DNA from: Imbricaverruca yamaguchii
Lineage: Eukaryota; Arthropoda; Thecostraca; Neoverrucidae
Assembly: GCA_034440575.1 (NCBI GenBank)
Contig: JAOTOL010000880.1
Coordinates: forward strand, 62,001-126,000
DNA: 64,000 nt
Reading direction: 5' to 3'
Part shown: piece after piece, positions 11,045-21,121 of the stretch
Position numbering within the stretch: the stretch's first letter is position 1
Layout: the number at the start of each line of letters is the position of its first letter
Program-made: the position numbers and the translations under genes
Notes under the pieces: generated by a model
What the model saw: the letters and a program-made list of their open reading frames with translations, nothing else
Told to the model about the DNA's origin: nothing
Database searches by the model: none

Positions 11045-11460
11045 AGTGGCCTCGATACGTTCTAGGGACCCCATCACGTTTTGGTCTTTTTTAAAGGATT
11101 TTTCGGACCCCAGAGTGATCTTTGATGATCGGACTGGGTTTCTTTCGTTGCCTCGACTTCATTTTTGTGTTGTCTCGATGGGACCTGTGGCGATCCCTGT
11201 GCGACCAGTGAAGCCCCTCGCGTGATTTTCATGGGTCCGAGCGCCAGTTTTGGTACCACAGGCTCAGCGTGATCTTCAAGGGCCCAGGCTCATCCTTTTG
11301 GGATCTCTGTCATGGTTTACAAAAACTCCGGCATGGCTTTTTTGGACTGCGGCGTAATTTGCACGGGTCCAGGTGGCCTTTTGTTACACCAGCGTGATTT
11401 GCAAGGACCACTGTCCGACATATTGGGAACCCCAGCGCGATTGTGAGGGACGCGGCCTTA
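11045..11460 (+). repeat. Degenerate 21-bp tandem repeat, block 1
   Basis: The DNA is built from loosely conserved units of about 20-22 bp of the form GGGNCC, five to seven variable bases, then GCGTGATTTT or similar. Examples are GGGTCCGAGCGCCAGTTTTG and GGGCCCAGGCTCATCCTTTT. The same unit recurs in block 2 on this strand and in block 3 on the opposite strand. Confidence 0.55.
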
Positions 11461-11570
11461 TCTTTTGCATATTATATATTGTTATGCTATATAATTAAAA
11501 AATAATGTTAGGTCGCCGAGGTCAAGTAACGTCAAGTTGATGACAGGGTAATGGAACCAAACTTGGTCAA

Positions 11571-12075
11571 TTGGAATGTGTCATAAATGCACATGACTGT
11601 CCTGCGATTGTTGTCACTTTGCATGTTACTCCCTACACATCCGAAATCTACTATCATTACTGTCATTACTGTCATTGTGTGCCTAAGCGTTTCCATACTT
11701 TATTCATGTATTTCACTCCTTTCTTTGCGAAGCCGTTTGTGCCGACCCGCCCAACGGAGCAGTCGGGTTGGGAGCCCGGTTCCGGTAAATGGAGCAGGTA
11801 ATGACCTAATGAAGTGCTCCTATATAAGTGACCTGAGGTCAAATGGCGGACGTGACATCTGTATTGCATCCTTAGTAATGTCCAAAACATCATTAATGCC
11901 AATTTTGGAGCATTTAAACAATCACAGCGATCTATAACAATGTCAAGCCAAGCCACGCAAAACCAGAAAATTTTGTTATTTTGACCTCATATGACCTTGA
12001 AGATATTGACCTAAGGTCTTGAAATTCGCACACAATAGAGGTCACTATCGGGTCCATCGACCCTGCGAATTTTCA
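11571..12075 (+). repeat. Dispersed repeat, about 500 bp, copy 1
   Basis: The sequence from the ATCATTAC motifs through GTGTGCCTAAGCG, TGACCTGAGGTCAAATGGCG and GACCTTGAAGATATTGACC to about CCCTGCGAATTT is matched in inverted orientation at 36830-37290. It carries a perfect TGACCTGAGGTCA palindrome, a shape like a nuclear-receptor half-site pair. It has no coding capacity that I recognise; it may be a non-autonomous transposon. Confidence 0.65.
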
Positions 12076-12079
12076 AAAG

Positions 12080-12425
12080 CACGGGTCGAACTTTTTGGGC
12101 ACAGCGGCTTTTTCACGGACCCCGGTCCAACTTCTTGGAGCTCATAGCGTCATTTTAGGGGCTCCGGGACGTTTTTGTTTGGCCACGAATGTGACTTTCT
12201 GGGACCTTGATGCGATTTTGAGGCCACATGCTTCATTTCTATTGGCCCCTCCTCCACGTTTTAGGTCCCAAATGTTATTTGTAGTGTTCACAATGTGGTT
12301 TTAAAGATGATTAAAATATTATTTTTACGGGCCCGGTGTGATTTTTTGGTCCCAAGAGATATTTTTTAGCATGACGCAATTTTTCGGGATCGAGGTACAG
12401 TTCTCGGTGACCCCACAACCTCTCT
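12080..12425 (+). repeat. Degenerate 21-bp tandem repeat, block 2
   Basis: Further units of the same kind as block 1, for instance GGGACCTTGATGCGATTTTG and GGGGCTCCGGGACGTTTTTG. It follows directly on the dispersed repeat. Confidence 0.55.
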
Positions 12426-14570
12426 GGCGACAACTTCCTGCAATTCCTCCTTCGGTATGCCAGCATACTTGGCTCAGATGTTTTTGATCGCCGAAGTATA
12501 GTTGTTCATTACGGTCGGCTACACGGAGGGATAAGAGGAGAGAGAGTAACATATCAGACTATTTTTCAGGTGCGGAACATGATGTTTCTAACTGTTACCT
12601 GCACCTTTCAGGTCTACACAGTTTCCCACCGGTTATTAAGCCTAATATAACATCATGCCGGGCAATACGGGTGGCAGCAAGTGTTTGGGGAGGGACATTT
12701 TGCGGATTCAATTGGCCATTTTTAAAAGGCGCTAATTTGGTCTGTGCTATATCGGGACGTAAGGGAACATAGACATGATAGGCCTGACTCTGTCACTGAA
12801 TAAGATATCAATCAATGTAACGGTCTTGTTGAAATTCCCCAAGTAAGTAGTCCACTTCAGCAATCAATAGGTACATATACTACTTGTGTCTGTCACCGAA
12901 AGCAATAATTCCTCAAATTGATTTACCCGTGGTATAATTGAGCTCTGAATCGAATGAATACCTGCCCCCTCTCCTGAGCCAGACCTCAGCGGTCCAAGAC
13001 CTGAGCGATGTGCCCCGTCGATTTCGCCCAACGCCCGGCATAGGGCCGGCTACAGAAGCTCTGGACGGAAGTACATGCTCAACAGGGCGTCATTTCCTTA
13101 GAAAGGTGATCTTGACCGAAAACATGCTTCAAGGGATTCATTTGGGACTTCTCAAGTTACCGCCGCTCTTCGATCATGAACAGCTCCAATGGAGAGGGCC
13201 GCCAGTCCTTCGGTATACATGCCCAAAGTGTCTCGATGCTTCCTCTGAATCAGCCAATGCTCCCGCCAGCCATCCTTTGCTGATCAGTGACACGGTCGAC
13301 CACATTGTAACCCACGACACTGAAATTGGAAATAACATTGTCCTGGGGGGCCATTCCGATGTTTGGCTAGTTTATCGGATATTGAACGCGTGTGCAATTT
13401 CTGCGTGTTTCCAGATACTATTGAATTGTTGTCATTACCTCTTCCAGATTCCTAGTGGAGGAGCCAACAATGGTAGTTGGCCCTCCCACTTTTGAGACAT
13501 TTAAGGTAACAAAAACGCAGCATGCACACATTTGAATATGTGAAAAACTTCCTGCAATCCATAGCTAAGTAAAAGTTGCATGTATCACATTGCTGCACTT
13601 CATTTTTGAAGTCATACATACTTGGACATGATCATACAATAATTCAGGTGTTGATGTAATGCAACACATGTATGGATATTCACACCTTATATTATGTTAT
13701 GATGAGATTATAAAGCAAGTAATATGCCAGCCAGTACGAATATACATTCACATTAGACTCTCACTGTGGCTGTTATACTGTGAACATATGTGACATCGAT
13801 TTCGTTAATACGGCATACAGAAGAAATTCGTAGAGACTGATGGCAGTAATGTATCACAATCAAGGTAAGACAACTTGCAAGTGCATGTTCCTTGCCTTGA
13901 TATTACATAGCCATGTAATATTCATCGTTTTGCTCCTAGGTGCCATACACTTCAAAATTTACACCTATTTTGATTATTGAAGCATATAATTACTGCCACA
14001 ATGCATACATTGCGTAACAGTAGTATGAAACAAATCGTTAAAATTCCCACATTCCAATGGATTTTCACAGGTTAGCATAGTACCGTATAGTATAGTAGTA
14101 TAGTAGCATAGCATAGCATAGCACAGGTACCGCCGGCTCAACCTGAAGTGAAGTTGTAGATCCAGCAAAGATGATAGTCCAAGGCAGAGATGATAGAGAT
14201 GGCAGTGTAGGGTAGAATAGGCTAGAGCTGAGAATACGTGGTGCAGAATAGACGGGATAGTGGCAGCTGGTCGAGCGGTTTGTGGTCGGTGTCCTCCGTG
14301 GGCTTGGTGTCCTTGTTGGACAGCTGGCGTTGGCGCGGCTAGCGTAGCACGCTTGCGGCGTAATCAGGCCTTTTGTATTTCCCCGTGCTGGTGCACGTAG
14401 GCAATGACCTTCAAGTCACGCCCGTGGCGCCGAACCCTCTTGGCGGTGCTCGGCCTCGCGACGCATTAGGCCGCTGGTCCAGGTTTGTGAGTTCCGAAGG
14501 AGTTCTTTCGCGCTCTTTGCTTGGTTGGCTAGTCAGGTAATCTTGGTTGGCTAGTCAGAGATCGTGAGGA
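12426..14570. other. No gene recognised
   Basis: A 185-codon frame at 12938-13495 opens with TTG, has no family motif and ends in a stretch (GGCCCTCCCACTTTT) that recurs near 16550, so I do not call it a gene. Near 14080-14130 there is a short run of TAGTA/GCATA repeats. About 14250-14500 is GC-richer but shows no clear open frame. Confidence 0.45.
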
Positions 14571-14574
14571 GAAA

Positions 14575-15135
14575 ATCGAACTCGTAAGAAGAATGAGCGC
14601 AAATATACCTTGGCGCAAAAGTAGGTAAATGCATACGTACATATGCGCAAAAGTACATAAACGCAAATGTACGTCAGTGCAAAATTACGTAAGCACAAAT
14701 GTACGTAAGGAAAACGTACGTAAGCGCGAATGTACGCCAGCGCAGCAGTACCTAAACCCAAAAGAATGCAAGATGAGATGTACGTATGATCCAAAGTACG
14801 TACATTTAAGCTTACGTGCCTTTGCGTTTAAGCACATTTGGTTGAGTGCATATGCCATAAGTACTTTGCTCTTAGGTACATTTGCGCATACGAAAATTTG
14901 CGCGTGCGTACATTTAGCCTTACGTACATTTACGCATACATACTTTTGCGCATACGCACTTTTCCGCATACATACGTTTGAGCTTATATCCTTTTTCCCA
15001 CATGTATTTTTGCGCTTCCGTACATTTGCGCTTACGTACATTTGCTTACGTACATTTGCGTACGTGCATCTGCCATACGTATATTTGCGTACGTACATCT
15101 GCCATACGTACATTTGCTTTACGTACATTTGTCCG
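14575..15135. repeat. Palindromic 16-bp minisatellite
   Basis: The left half (to about 14795) is made of units close to ACGTAAGCGCAAATGT. The right half (from about 14795) is made of the reverse complement, ACATTTGCGCTTACGT. Each half has roughly a dozen or more degenerate copies, with CGTAC/GTACG cores. The block is therefore a long imperfect palindrome whose arms are tandem arrays. Open frames on both strands (repeats of NVRK and RTFA type) are by-products of the repeat. Confidence 0.8.
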
Positions 15136-15159
15136 GTTACCACCACGAGATGACTTAGC

Positions 15160-15560
15160 ATATCGCATGGGGCACCTAAAAACGCACAGGAGCTCGAAAA
15201 GTCGCCTCGGGACCCAAAAAGAAACATGTCGCCGGTGCCCCGAAAAATCATGCCTCAGCCCGAAAAATCAGGCATTTGCATACTTCAGGAGAAGTCAACG
15301 AAAACTGCGTCAAGTCTAGAAAGCTGGCGTCGGGTCCCCCTGGAACCATGCACCTGGCCCGAAATGTCGCAACGGGACTCCAAGAAATTATACTGGAGCT
15401 CCCAATATCGTACAAGGGTCCCACACATGTGAGCGAGGAACCCCAAATAAACACAGGTTCATCATAAGAGCATAAGTGTAGAACGAAAATGCACGTGGCC
15501 CTCCAAAGCATACCGACTCTGGCTAAAAGTGGCAGGGCCTTCAAAACGATACTCATTTGC
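15160..15560 (-). repeat. Degenerate 21-bp tandem repeat, block 3, inverted
   Basis: Units such as CCCGAAAAATCATGCCTCAG and CCCGAAAAATCAGGC are the reverse complement of the block 1 and 2 unit. The block sits just outside the palindromic minisatellite, so the 21-bp family faces itself across 12.4-15.2 kb. Confidence 0.55.
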
Positions 15561-15600
15561 TTTTTAAACATGCACGAACATAATTATGTCAGACTAACCT

Positions 15601-15726
15601 GATGCCGCAACTGAAACAGTTGCGTCATCAGTTTAGTCTGATATAATGTATCAGTTTAGTCTGATACATTATATCAGACTTTCAAATCATCAGATATCAG
15701 TTTAGTCTGATATCTGATGATTTGAA
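15601..15726 (+). repeat. Three consecutive hairpins, two with identical loops
   Basis: Hairpin 1 (15601-15629) has 13-bp arms with one mismatch and an AAA loop. Hairpin 2 has 20-bp perfect arms, 15635-15654 and 15661-15680. Hairpin 3 has 20-bp perfect arms, 15681-15700 and 15707-15726. Hairpins 2 and 3 have different stems outside the top but the same top, CAG-TTTAGT-CTG. They abut without spacer and lead straight into the hammerhead-like motif. Arms this perfect suggest recent origin or selection for pairing. Confidence 0.9.
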
Positions 15727-15757
15727 CTGATGCCCAACTGAAACGCAACTCAAACGT

Positions 15758-15792
15758 CATCCTGAAGAAGGCCTGTGGCCGAAACGTTGATG
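15758..15792 (+). ncRNA. Hammerhead-ribozyme-like motif, minimal stem III
   Basis: The order matches a type I hammerhead of the kind described in Penelope-like elements: stem I strand CATC, core CTGAAGA (fits CUGANGA), stem II GGCC-TGT-GGCC, core GAAA, a two-base-pair stem III AC/GT with no loop, cleavage base T, then GATG closing stem I. One extra A between the core and stem II departs from the consensus and may weaken or abolish cleavage. Such short-stem-III hammerheads act best as dimers. The mobile element carrying it is not otherwise recognised; the three hairpins lie just upstream. Confidence 0.45.
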
Positions 15793-15972
15793 TTGTGCTT
15801 TGTGGTGGAAACATGGTTTCTTTTTACGTGCCACTTAGTACTTAAATTTAACCAGCTATCACACGTCTTTTCTGTTTCCAGCTAGTAATTACGTTCTTGA
15901 TTATTTCTTTCTGAACAACATCGATGACATTTGCAACGGGGGACATCTTGGAGACGTATATTTCTATATCAT

Positions 15973-16230
15973 TGAAACTAGAGCACACGCATACTCATAA
16001 TAGAGGCTGTAATGAGTCTCCCCCCTCACGCACAAATCAGAAGTTGAACACATTTTGTTTCAACCGTAAGAGGTGCCCACCCACTTTTCAGACCTATGAC
16101 GTATAGTACTATACTATACAAACTAGGGCACACCGCAAATCTATTAGAAAGGATGTAATAATGAGCTTGCTCCTCCTCCCCCCCCCCACACACGCACGTA
16201 GCGGAAGTTGAAGAACTTTCGATTGAAGAG
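15973..16230 (+). repeat. Diverged tandem duplication, period about 140 bp
   Basis: Two successive segments share ACTAGAGCACAC / ACTAGGGCACAC, TGTAATGAG / TAATAATGAGC, a C-rich tract, CACGCAC and AGAAGTTGAAC / GGAAGTTGAAG in the same order. Confidence 0.6.
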
Positions 16231-16727
16231 CAGTATTAATAGTTTCACTTGCACCAGAGATGTAAGCCTATTATTACAAATGAATCCATTAGTCGTGAAA
16301 AGAGTTCCAAGTCTAGTAATAATCTAGTAAGCTATATTGTGATGATATTTCTTTTTCAGTATCACATGTTGCTGTTAGCCATAGACGCGACCAGGGGGCC
16401 TACCCACATCCCCCTTAGCAATGAATGTCGTATGAAACTGAAATTCTCTAAACGCAATAAACACCATTGAGATTCTCGAGTTATATATCCAAAAGTGTTC
16501 AGCAGTGGTGCATTGCGAAATTCCTTGGTGCGCCCCTGCTGTTGACACTGGCCCTCCCACTTTTTGACACGTTCCTACGCCTATGTTTTACACGTTCCCT
16601 CGAGGGCATTTGTCGGCTTCGCCGCTTGATGGCATGACAGACCTTGGACCACTTCCCGCGGGTACGGTCGTCTTATCCGGGCACCATAACCTGTCCTCTT
16701 CAGGGTCGACAGCCGGCCCCACCGATC

Positions 16728-16734
16728 TATATAA
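16728..16734 (+). promoter_or_regulatory. TATA box of CP2
   Basis: TATATAA lies 76 bp before the CP2 start codon. The surrounding promoter is recognisably homologous to the other copies (CAGGGTCGACAGCCGGC) but more diverged. Confidence 0.6.
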
Positions 16735-16809
16735 CAGCGTACGGACAAGGGAAGAGCATCACATCAGCTGTAGTGATTCACCACCTTAGAGGTTCTTCCA
16801 TTCGCCAAT

Positions 16810-17660
16810 ATGAAGGTACTGCGATCTCGCCGATTCGGTTGGCTCGGGATTTGCGTAGAAAATTGAGTAGAAATTCGCTTCCCTATCACGAAATACCTTC
16901 AGACGCTGCGAGATTCCATTGACAGATTGTCTATAGACGATTCCTGCTCAAATCGTACGTATCCAATGGCTTCCAAATATTTTACTGTAGATGTTCTAAC
17001 ATTGCAGTGGCTTCTACACTGGTTAGTAGTGCCCGCTTATTTAGTCTAAGCAACGCTCCATTGCAGCTGCTGCTGACCCTGACAGCGCTGGTAGCCGCGG
17101 CCTCCGCCGAGTCGTCAGTCCGTGCCAGCGTCGGATACGCCGCACCGGCCGTGCGCGTCGGATACGCCGCACCGGCCGTGCGCGTCGGATACGCCGCACC
17201 AGCCGTGAGAGCCGCGCCACTGCCCGTCGCACGCATCCTGGAGTCGAGTAGCGAGACCGACGACCAGGGCGGCTACGCCTTCCGCTTCCTGTCCGACGAC
17301 GGCATCAGTCGGGAGGAGCACCGCTCCGACGGCGCCGTGGTCGGCTCCTACAGCTACGTCGCACCCGACGGCTCCACCGTGTCGGTGCGCTACGTGGCTG
17401 ACGTGCTCGGGTTCCGCGCCGAAGGCGACTCGCTGCCGACGCCCGTGCCGACCGAGTACCCGACACCGGTGGTGCCGTCCACCGAGGTGCCGGCTGAGGA
17501 GCGCACCGTCCAGCTCAGCTACTCCAGCCCACAGGGGCGGCAGGAGCAGGAGCAGGAGCGGGTCCAGGTCCAGCCCGGGTACGCCGCTCCTGGGCGGGCC
17601 GCAATGGCTCCTGTTGTACGGTACGAGCCCGTCTACAAGTTGCGGCTCATCTCCCAGTGA
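16810..17660 (+). CDS. RR-1 cuticle protein CP2
   Basis: Exon 1 is ATGAAG|GTACTG (16810-16815). Exon 2 starts at 17067 after CTCCATTGCAG. The product is 199 residues: signal peptide MKLLLTLTALVAAASA, three tandem VGYAAPAVR units, the RR-1 chitin-binding domain (GGYAFRFLSDDG, GSYSYVAPDGSTV, VADVLGFRAEGD, LPTP at about residues 70-130), a Pro/Thr linker, a QEQEQERVQVQ stretch and a closing AAPG plus YEPVYKLRLISQ. All hallmarks of a secreted structural cuticle protein are intact. The intron and the region upstream differ strongly from CP1, CP3 and CP4, whereas exon 2 is nearly identical to them, which points to gene conversion of the coding exon. It begins the left copy of the large duplicated unit. 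Confidence 0.85.
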
Positions 17661-18504
17661 ACCTCCCAGTAGACTCGTCTACCATTGAGCTCGTCTACCA
17701 GTGGCCTCGTCTACCGACGATAACTTGGCTTGCCAGTGGAATTGGCTACCACGGAATCTGGTGTGAAATTGGTGATGTTTTCTGTGTTTGTGGGGGTATT
17801 TATTGCAGGATATAATGTGCATCAAAATATACTTGCTCTTCATCTCCATCAACTGTTTTATCTACTACAAAAATCTACATCATGCGGATATATATATATA
17901 TACATATATATACATAGTTCAAAACCACAGGGTTGTCTACGTTCATCTTCTTTCTATTCACATTTTCTAGTTTTCGGATGACTTTTCTTTGTTCGTTGAA
18001 GATATTATGCCAAATGTTACCGAAGGAAGCCATGGTTAAAACGAGGAAAAAAAATGTAAAGGCACTTATTGGTCGATACCATACGTGACGCGTTACAATA
18101 GTATATATTTTGGACATGTAAATCAATATTGATGATGTTCAAGAGTTAATTAAACGAATTGCTGTTCACAGAAATGGCACAAAGCAGATGCACAAACAAC
18201 AATTATCGCACATTTCACAAACATTATGTCTCTAGGCACGCCATGGGTTACGATTTCGATATTGATAGGATGCTATGCTACATTCAAGCTCACTGTTGAT
18301 ACACCAGCATACGGCTAAAGATTTGTTATGAAGAGCCAGGTGTGTGTATGTTTTTTCGTTGCAAAGATGCAGGCATTTAGTGCAGAGGACCCGTCTACTT
18401 CAGACGTGAGCTTCCCTTGTCCAGTCCAGAGCAGCGCCTGTCCAGCCCAAAAGTGCGCTGATCCTGTCCGAATGATGCTTGTCTCGTGCAGAACCAGAGG
18501 GTCA
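17661..18504 (+). other. CP2 3' flank, part of duplicated unit A
   Basis: This matches 43369-44200 almost throughout, including a short TA/CA repeat near 17890 and the CCAGTCCAGAGCAGCGCCTG stretch. No gene is seen. The match is interrupted exactly at the hAT element's target duplication. Confidence 0.85.
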
Positions 18505-18512
18505 CGCATTTT
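18505..18512 (+). other. Left 8-bp target-site duplication of the hAT element
   Basis: CGCATTTT here is repeated directly after the right end of the element. In unit B the single CGCATTTT lies at about 44201-44208 with the same flanks and no insertion. Confidence 0.9.
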
Positions 18513-18529
18513 CAGAGGTCAAAAAAACC
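18513..18529 (+). repeat. hAT left terminal inverted repeat
   Basis: CAGAGGTCAAAAAAACC. It pairs with the right end at 15 of 17 positions, the first 11 being perfect. Confidence 0.85.
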
Positions 18530-19470
18530 TCCGATATGGTAGATGGGGTCGGCGCCCAAGTGGTTACAACTATCAGCAATTTTGGCGACCAAAATTACCT
18601 AAAGAGCTTGCCAATGTCAAGAGCTGGACAATTATGTCTGCTGGAGTGACTGCTTTCGTAAATTATATTTCCTGAAATAGTTATACTCTGAAAAAAGATA
18701 ATTTGCTAAAATAAGTATGCATGAGGAAGAGCCCATTTGGAACAAAAGCACGTTGGCAACAGTTTCTAGCCATCCCTGTGACTTTATAAGCTACTTCTAG
18801 TTTTTCATTCAGCAATTGGATGGATTTCATATCCTCAAGCACATGTCAAACATGCGAACAGAAATCTGCTCGCAAAAGCACCGCGCTGGACCGGAGCGTC
18901 GTTTTCATCGGCGACCGGTCGGCGACCACTGTACAAAACCATTGGGGAAAACGCCTGATTGCTAGCGACGATCTGGTCGCCACCGTGGCCGCTTCGCTGT
19001 CGCCAAAACTGCCAGCACATTGTCCTGTTCGGTGCGACGAGAACCGCTGTCGCTGGCGGAATGAACCAATCACAAGCCAGCATTACGATTGACCTTCGAT
19101 TTGAACTTTTGGTTCGTGTTGCTCGAATGTGATGGCGGTTAATTGACGGCTCTGAAATATATATTCTTTTTGTTTACTGCGCTAAGCCTTGTTCTGTGTA
19201 CTCAAAACCAGGCTGCTGTGCGACATTACAGTGCACCTGTTAATATCATCTTTATCGTGTCTCAGTTTGCCGCCAGGTCTCAAGGTGGAAGGAGGTTCGC
19301 CGCTGGAGCTCCAGGTTTCCAGATAAGTCGTTGCAGAACTGGGCAGTACTTTAGTCTAAGCTGTGTATAGGTGTTTAGCAATTACTTCTGTGATTATATT
19401 TCATTAGTTTTTATCTTATAAGCATTTTCGTAGCACGCAAACCATACTATATTAACCTAGCGACGCCGCC

Positions 19471-19883
19471 GTGTGCGCCATCTTTACTTTCGGCGTGTTC
19501 TCGAGGCTTCGATTTCTGTAGTAGGAGATATTACAAGTGTGTAGATCTCATAAGTACATTAGACAACATTCATACTATCCTAACATACTTTATTTATTTT
19601 TTGGTGTGCATAGGGTGTTTGGTGTTGAAGTTTAAGATAGTTTAATTAGTAGTAAGTTGGGGGTATTCATAAGTGATGTGCGCCATCTTTGCTTTCGGCG
19701 TGTTCTCGACGGTTCGATTTCTGTAGTAGGAGACATTACAAGTGTGTATATTTCACAAGTACATTAGACAACATTGATACTATCCTAACATACTTTATTT
19801 ATTTTTTGGTGTGCATAGTGTGTTTGGTGTTGAAGTTTAAGATAATTTAATTAGCAGTAAGTTCGGGGTATTCATAAGTGCTG
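19471..19883 (+). repeat. Two tandem 205-bp units in the LINE 5' UTR
   Basis: The two units both begin near GTGCGCCATCTTT, continue through TTTCGGCGTGTTCTCGA and TGTAGTAGGAGA, and end near TATTCATAAGTG, with few differences. Such 5' monomer repeats usually carry the internal promoter of a LINE. An A-rich tract (19958-20004) separates them from ORF1. Confidence 0.85.
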
Positions 19884-20164
19884 TGTGACTTCATTTTTCT
19901 GTCTAGCCATAAGTCATACTTGTGTTGAAGAAAATTAGATTAGACATCTTGTGTATTTATTTAATTTAAAAAAAAAAAAAACAAAAAAAAAAAAAAAAAA
20001 AAACAAACAATTGTTTAATAGTTTCTCCTTTTCTTGAGGCACTCAGATAAGAAACTGACAGTATAGGAGGTAGCGATTTATAGTGAATGATAGTTAGCTT
20101 GTTTGTCGGTTGTTTAGCGAGTTAATTTGAATCTAAATCTAAGGCATAAGCTGCAGCGTTTAGG

Positions 20165-21113
20165 ATGGTTTCGACCAGGATGCAGGCACTAGAGGAAGAG
20201 ATTAGGGCCCTTAAGGCAGAGGTTTCCAATCTCAAGGCTGCCCTTGTTGCACAGGGTAGGCAAGATAAAGCAACAAGGGGTCACTCCGTAATAAGGACAT
20301 CATATGCCCAGGTGGTCGCAGGCCACACAGGTAGCTGAGGCTTCCCCTACTGTGGAGGTGGCTGGGATCTCTCGAGAGGGGAGTGTTCATGGTGAACAGA
20401 GGAGGGGTAGTTCTGGTAGGTCACAGGAGGGGAAGTGGCATGAGGTCAGGGGGTGGAGGATTTGGAGACACGAACCTAAGGAAAAGGTTAGTGAGTGGCA
20501 GGTGGCAGGTGCTAGGAGCGGGAGGAAGTCTAGCCAACCGACCCAGCGGGCAGGTATAGTAACAACAAATATGTTCCAGGCATTGGATGACTGCCCCCAG
20601 GATAGCAGTAGTAAGGAGTCAGTGCTGGTCATAGGAGACTCTCGTGTGCGATATTTAGAGCGGGTATTTTGTAAAGGTAGGAGGGACAGGAGGTGCATCA
20701 CCAGGCCTGGTGCCAAGGTGAAGGACCTGGTACCTGCGGTGGCACAGGTCACCAGTGATCACCAGTTTAACACAGTCATAGTGCATGTAGGGGTAAATAA
20801 CATAGGGCAGACTAGGAGTGAGGAGCTTCTGCGGGAGTACAGGGCCCTTCTGGCCACCCTCAAGGGTACGAATAGAGTCATTATAACAGGAATTTTGCCT
20901 AGGGCTAGAGCCTCCCCTGAGTGGAGCTCTAGGGCACTGGCAGCTAACGCCAGGGTAGGAAAGCTCTGCCATGAGCTAGGTTTTACATTTGTAGACGAGT
21001 GGAGCAGGTTCTATGCATCGTGGGACCTCTATCAGAGGGATGGCCTGCACTTTTCTGAGAAGGGGGTCCATGTGTTAGGCAAAGTATACGAGCATGTCCT
21101 TCAGGGAAACTAG
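20165..21113 (+). pseudogene. LINE ORF1: coiled coil plus SGNH/GDSL esterase, frameshifted
   Basis: An ATG at 20165 opens a coiled coil (LEEEIRALKAEVSNLKAAL) that runs into a stop at 20336-20338. The downstream frame from 20304 continues in another register for 269 codons, so one small indel near 20300 has split ORF1. The second part holds an SGNH hydrolase: VLVIGDSRVRYLE (block I, catalytic Ser), VIVHVGVNNIG (block III, oxyanion Asn) and DGLHFSEKGVHVLG (block V, catalytic Asp and His). In CR1-type LINEs this esterase is thought to assist RNP or membrane interaction during retrotransposition. All catalytic residues are still present. Confidence 0.85.
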
Positions 21114-21121
21114 GAAATGGG

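Noticed and set aside
12938..13495. 185-codon frame considered as a gene
   Set aside because: It starts at TTG, has no domain or signal peptide, and its end lies in a repeat shared with 16550.
14575..15135. CRISPR-like array
   Set aside because: There are no unique spacers; units are contiguous and change orientation, and the DNA is eukaryotic.
14555..15251. 174- and 188-codon frames on opposite strands
   Set aside because: Both consist of translated 16-bp minisatellite units and overlap each other.
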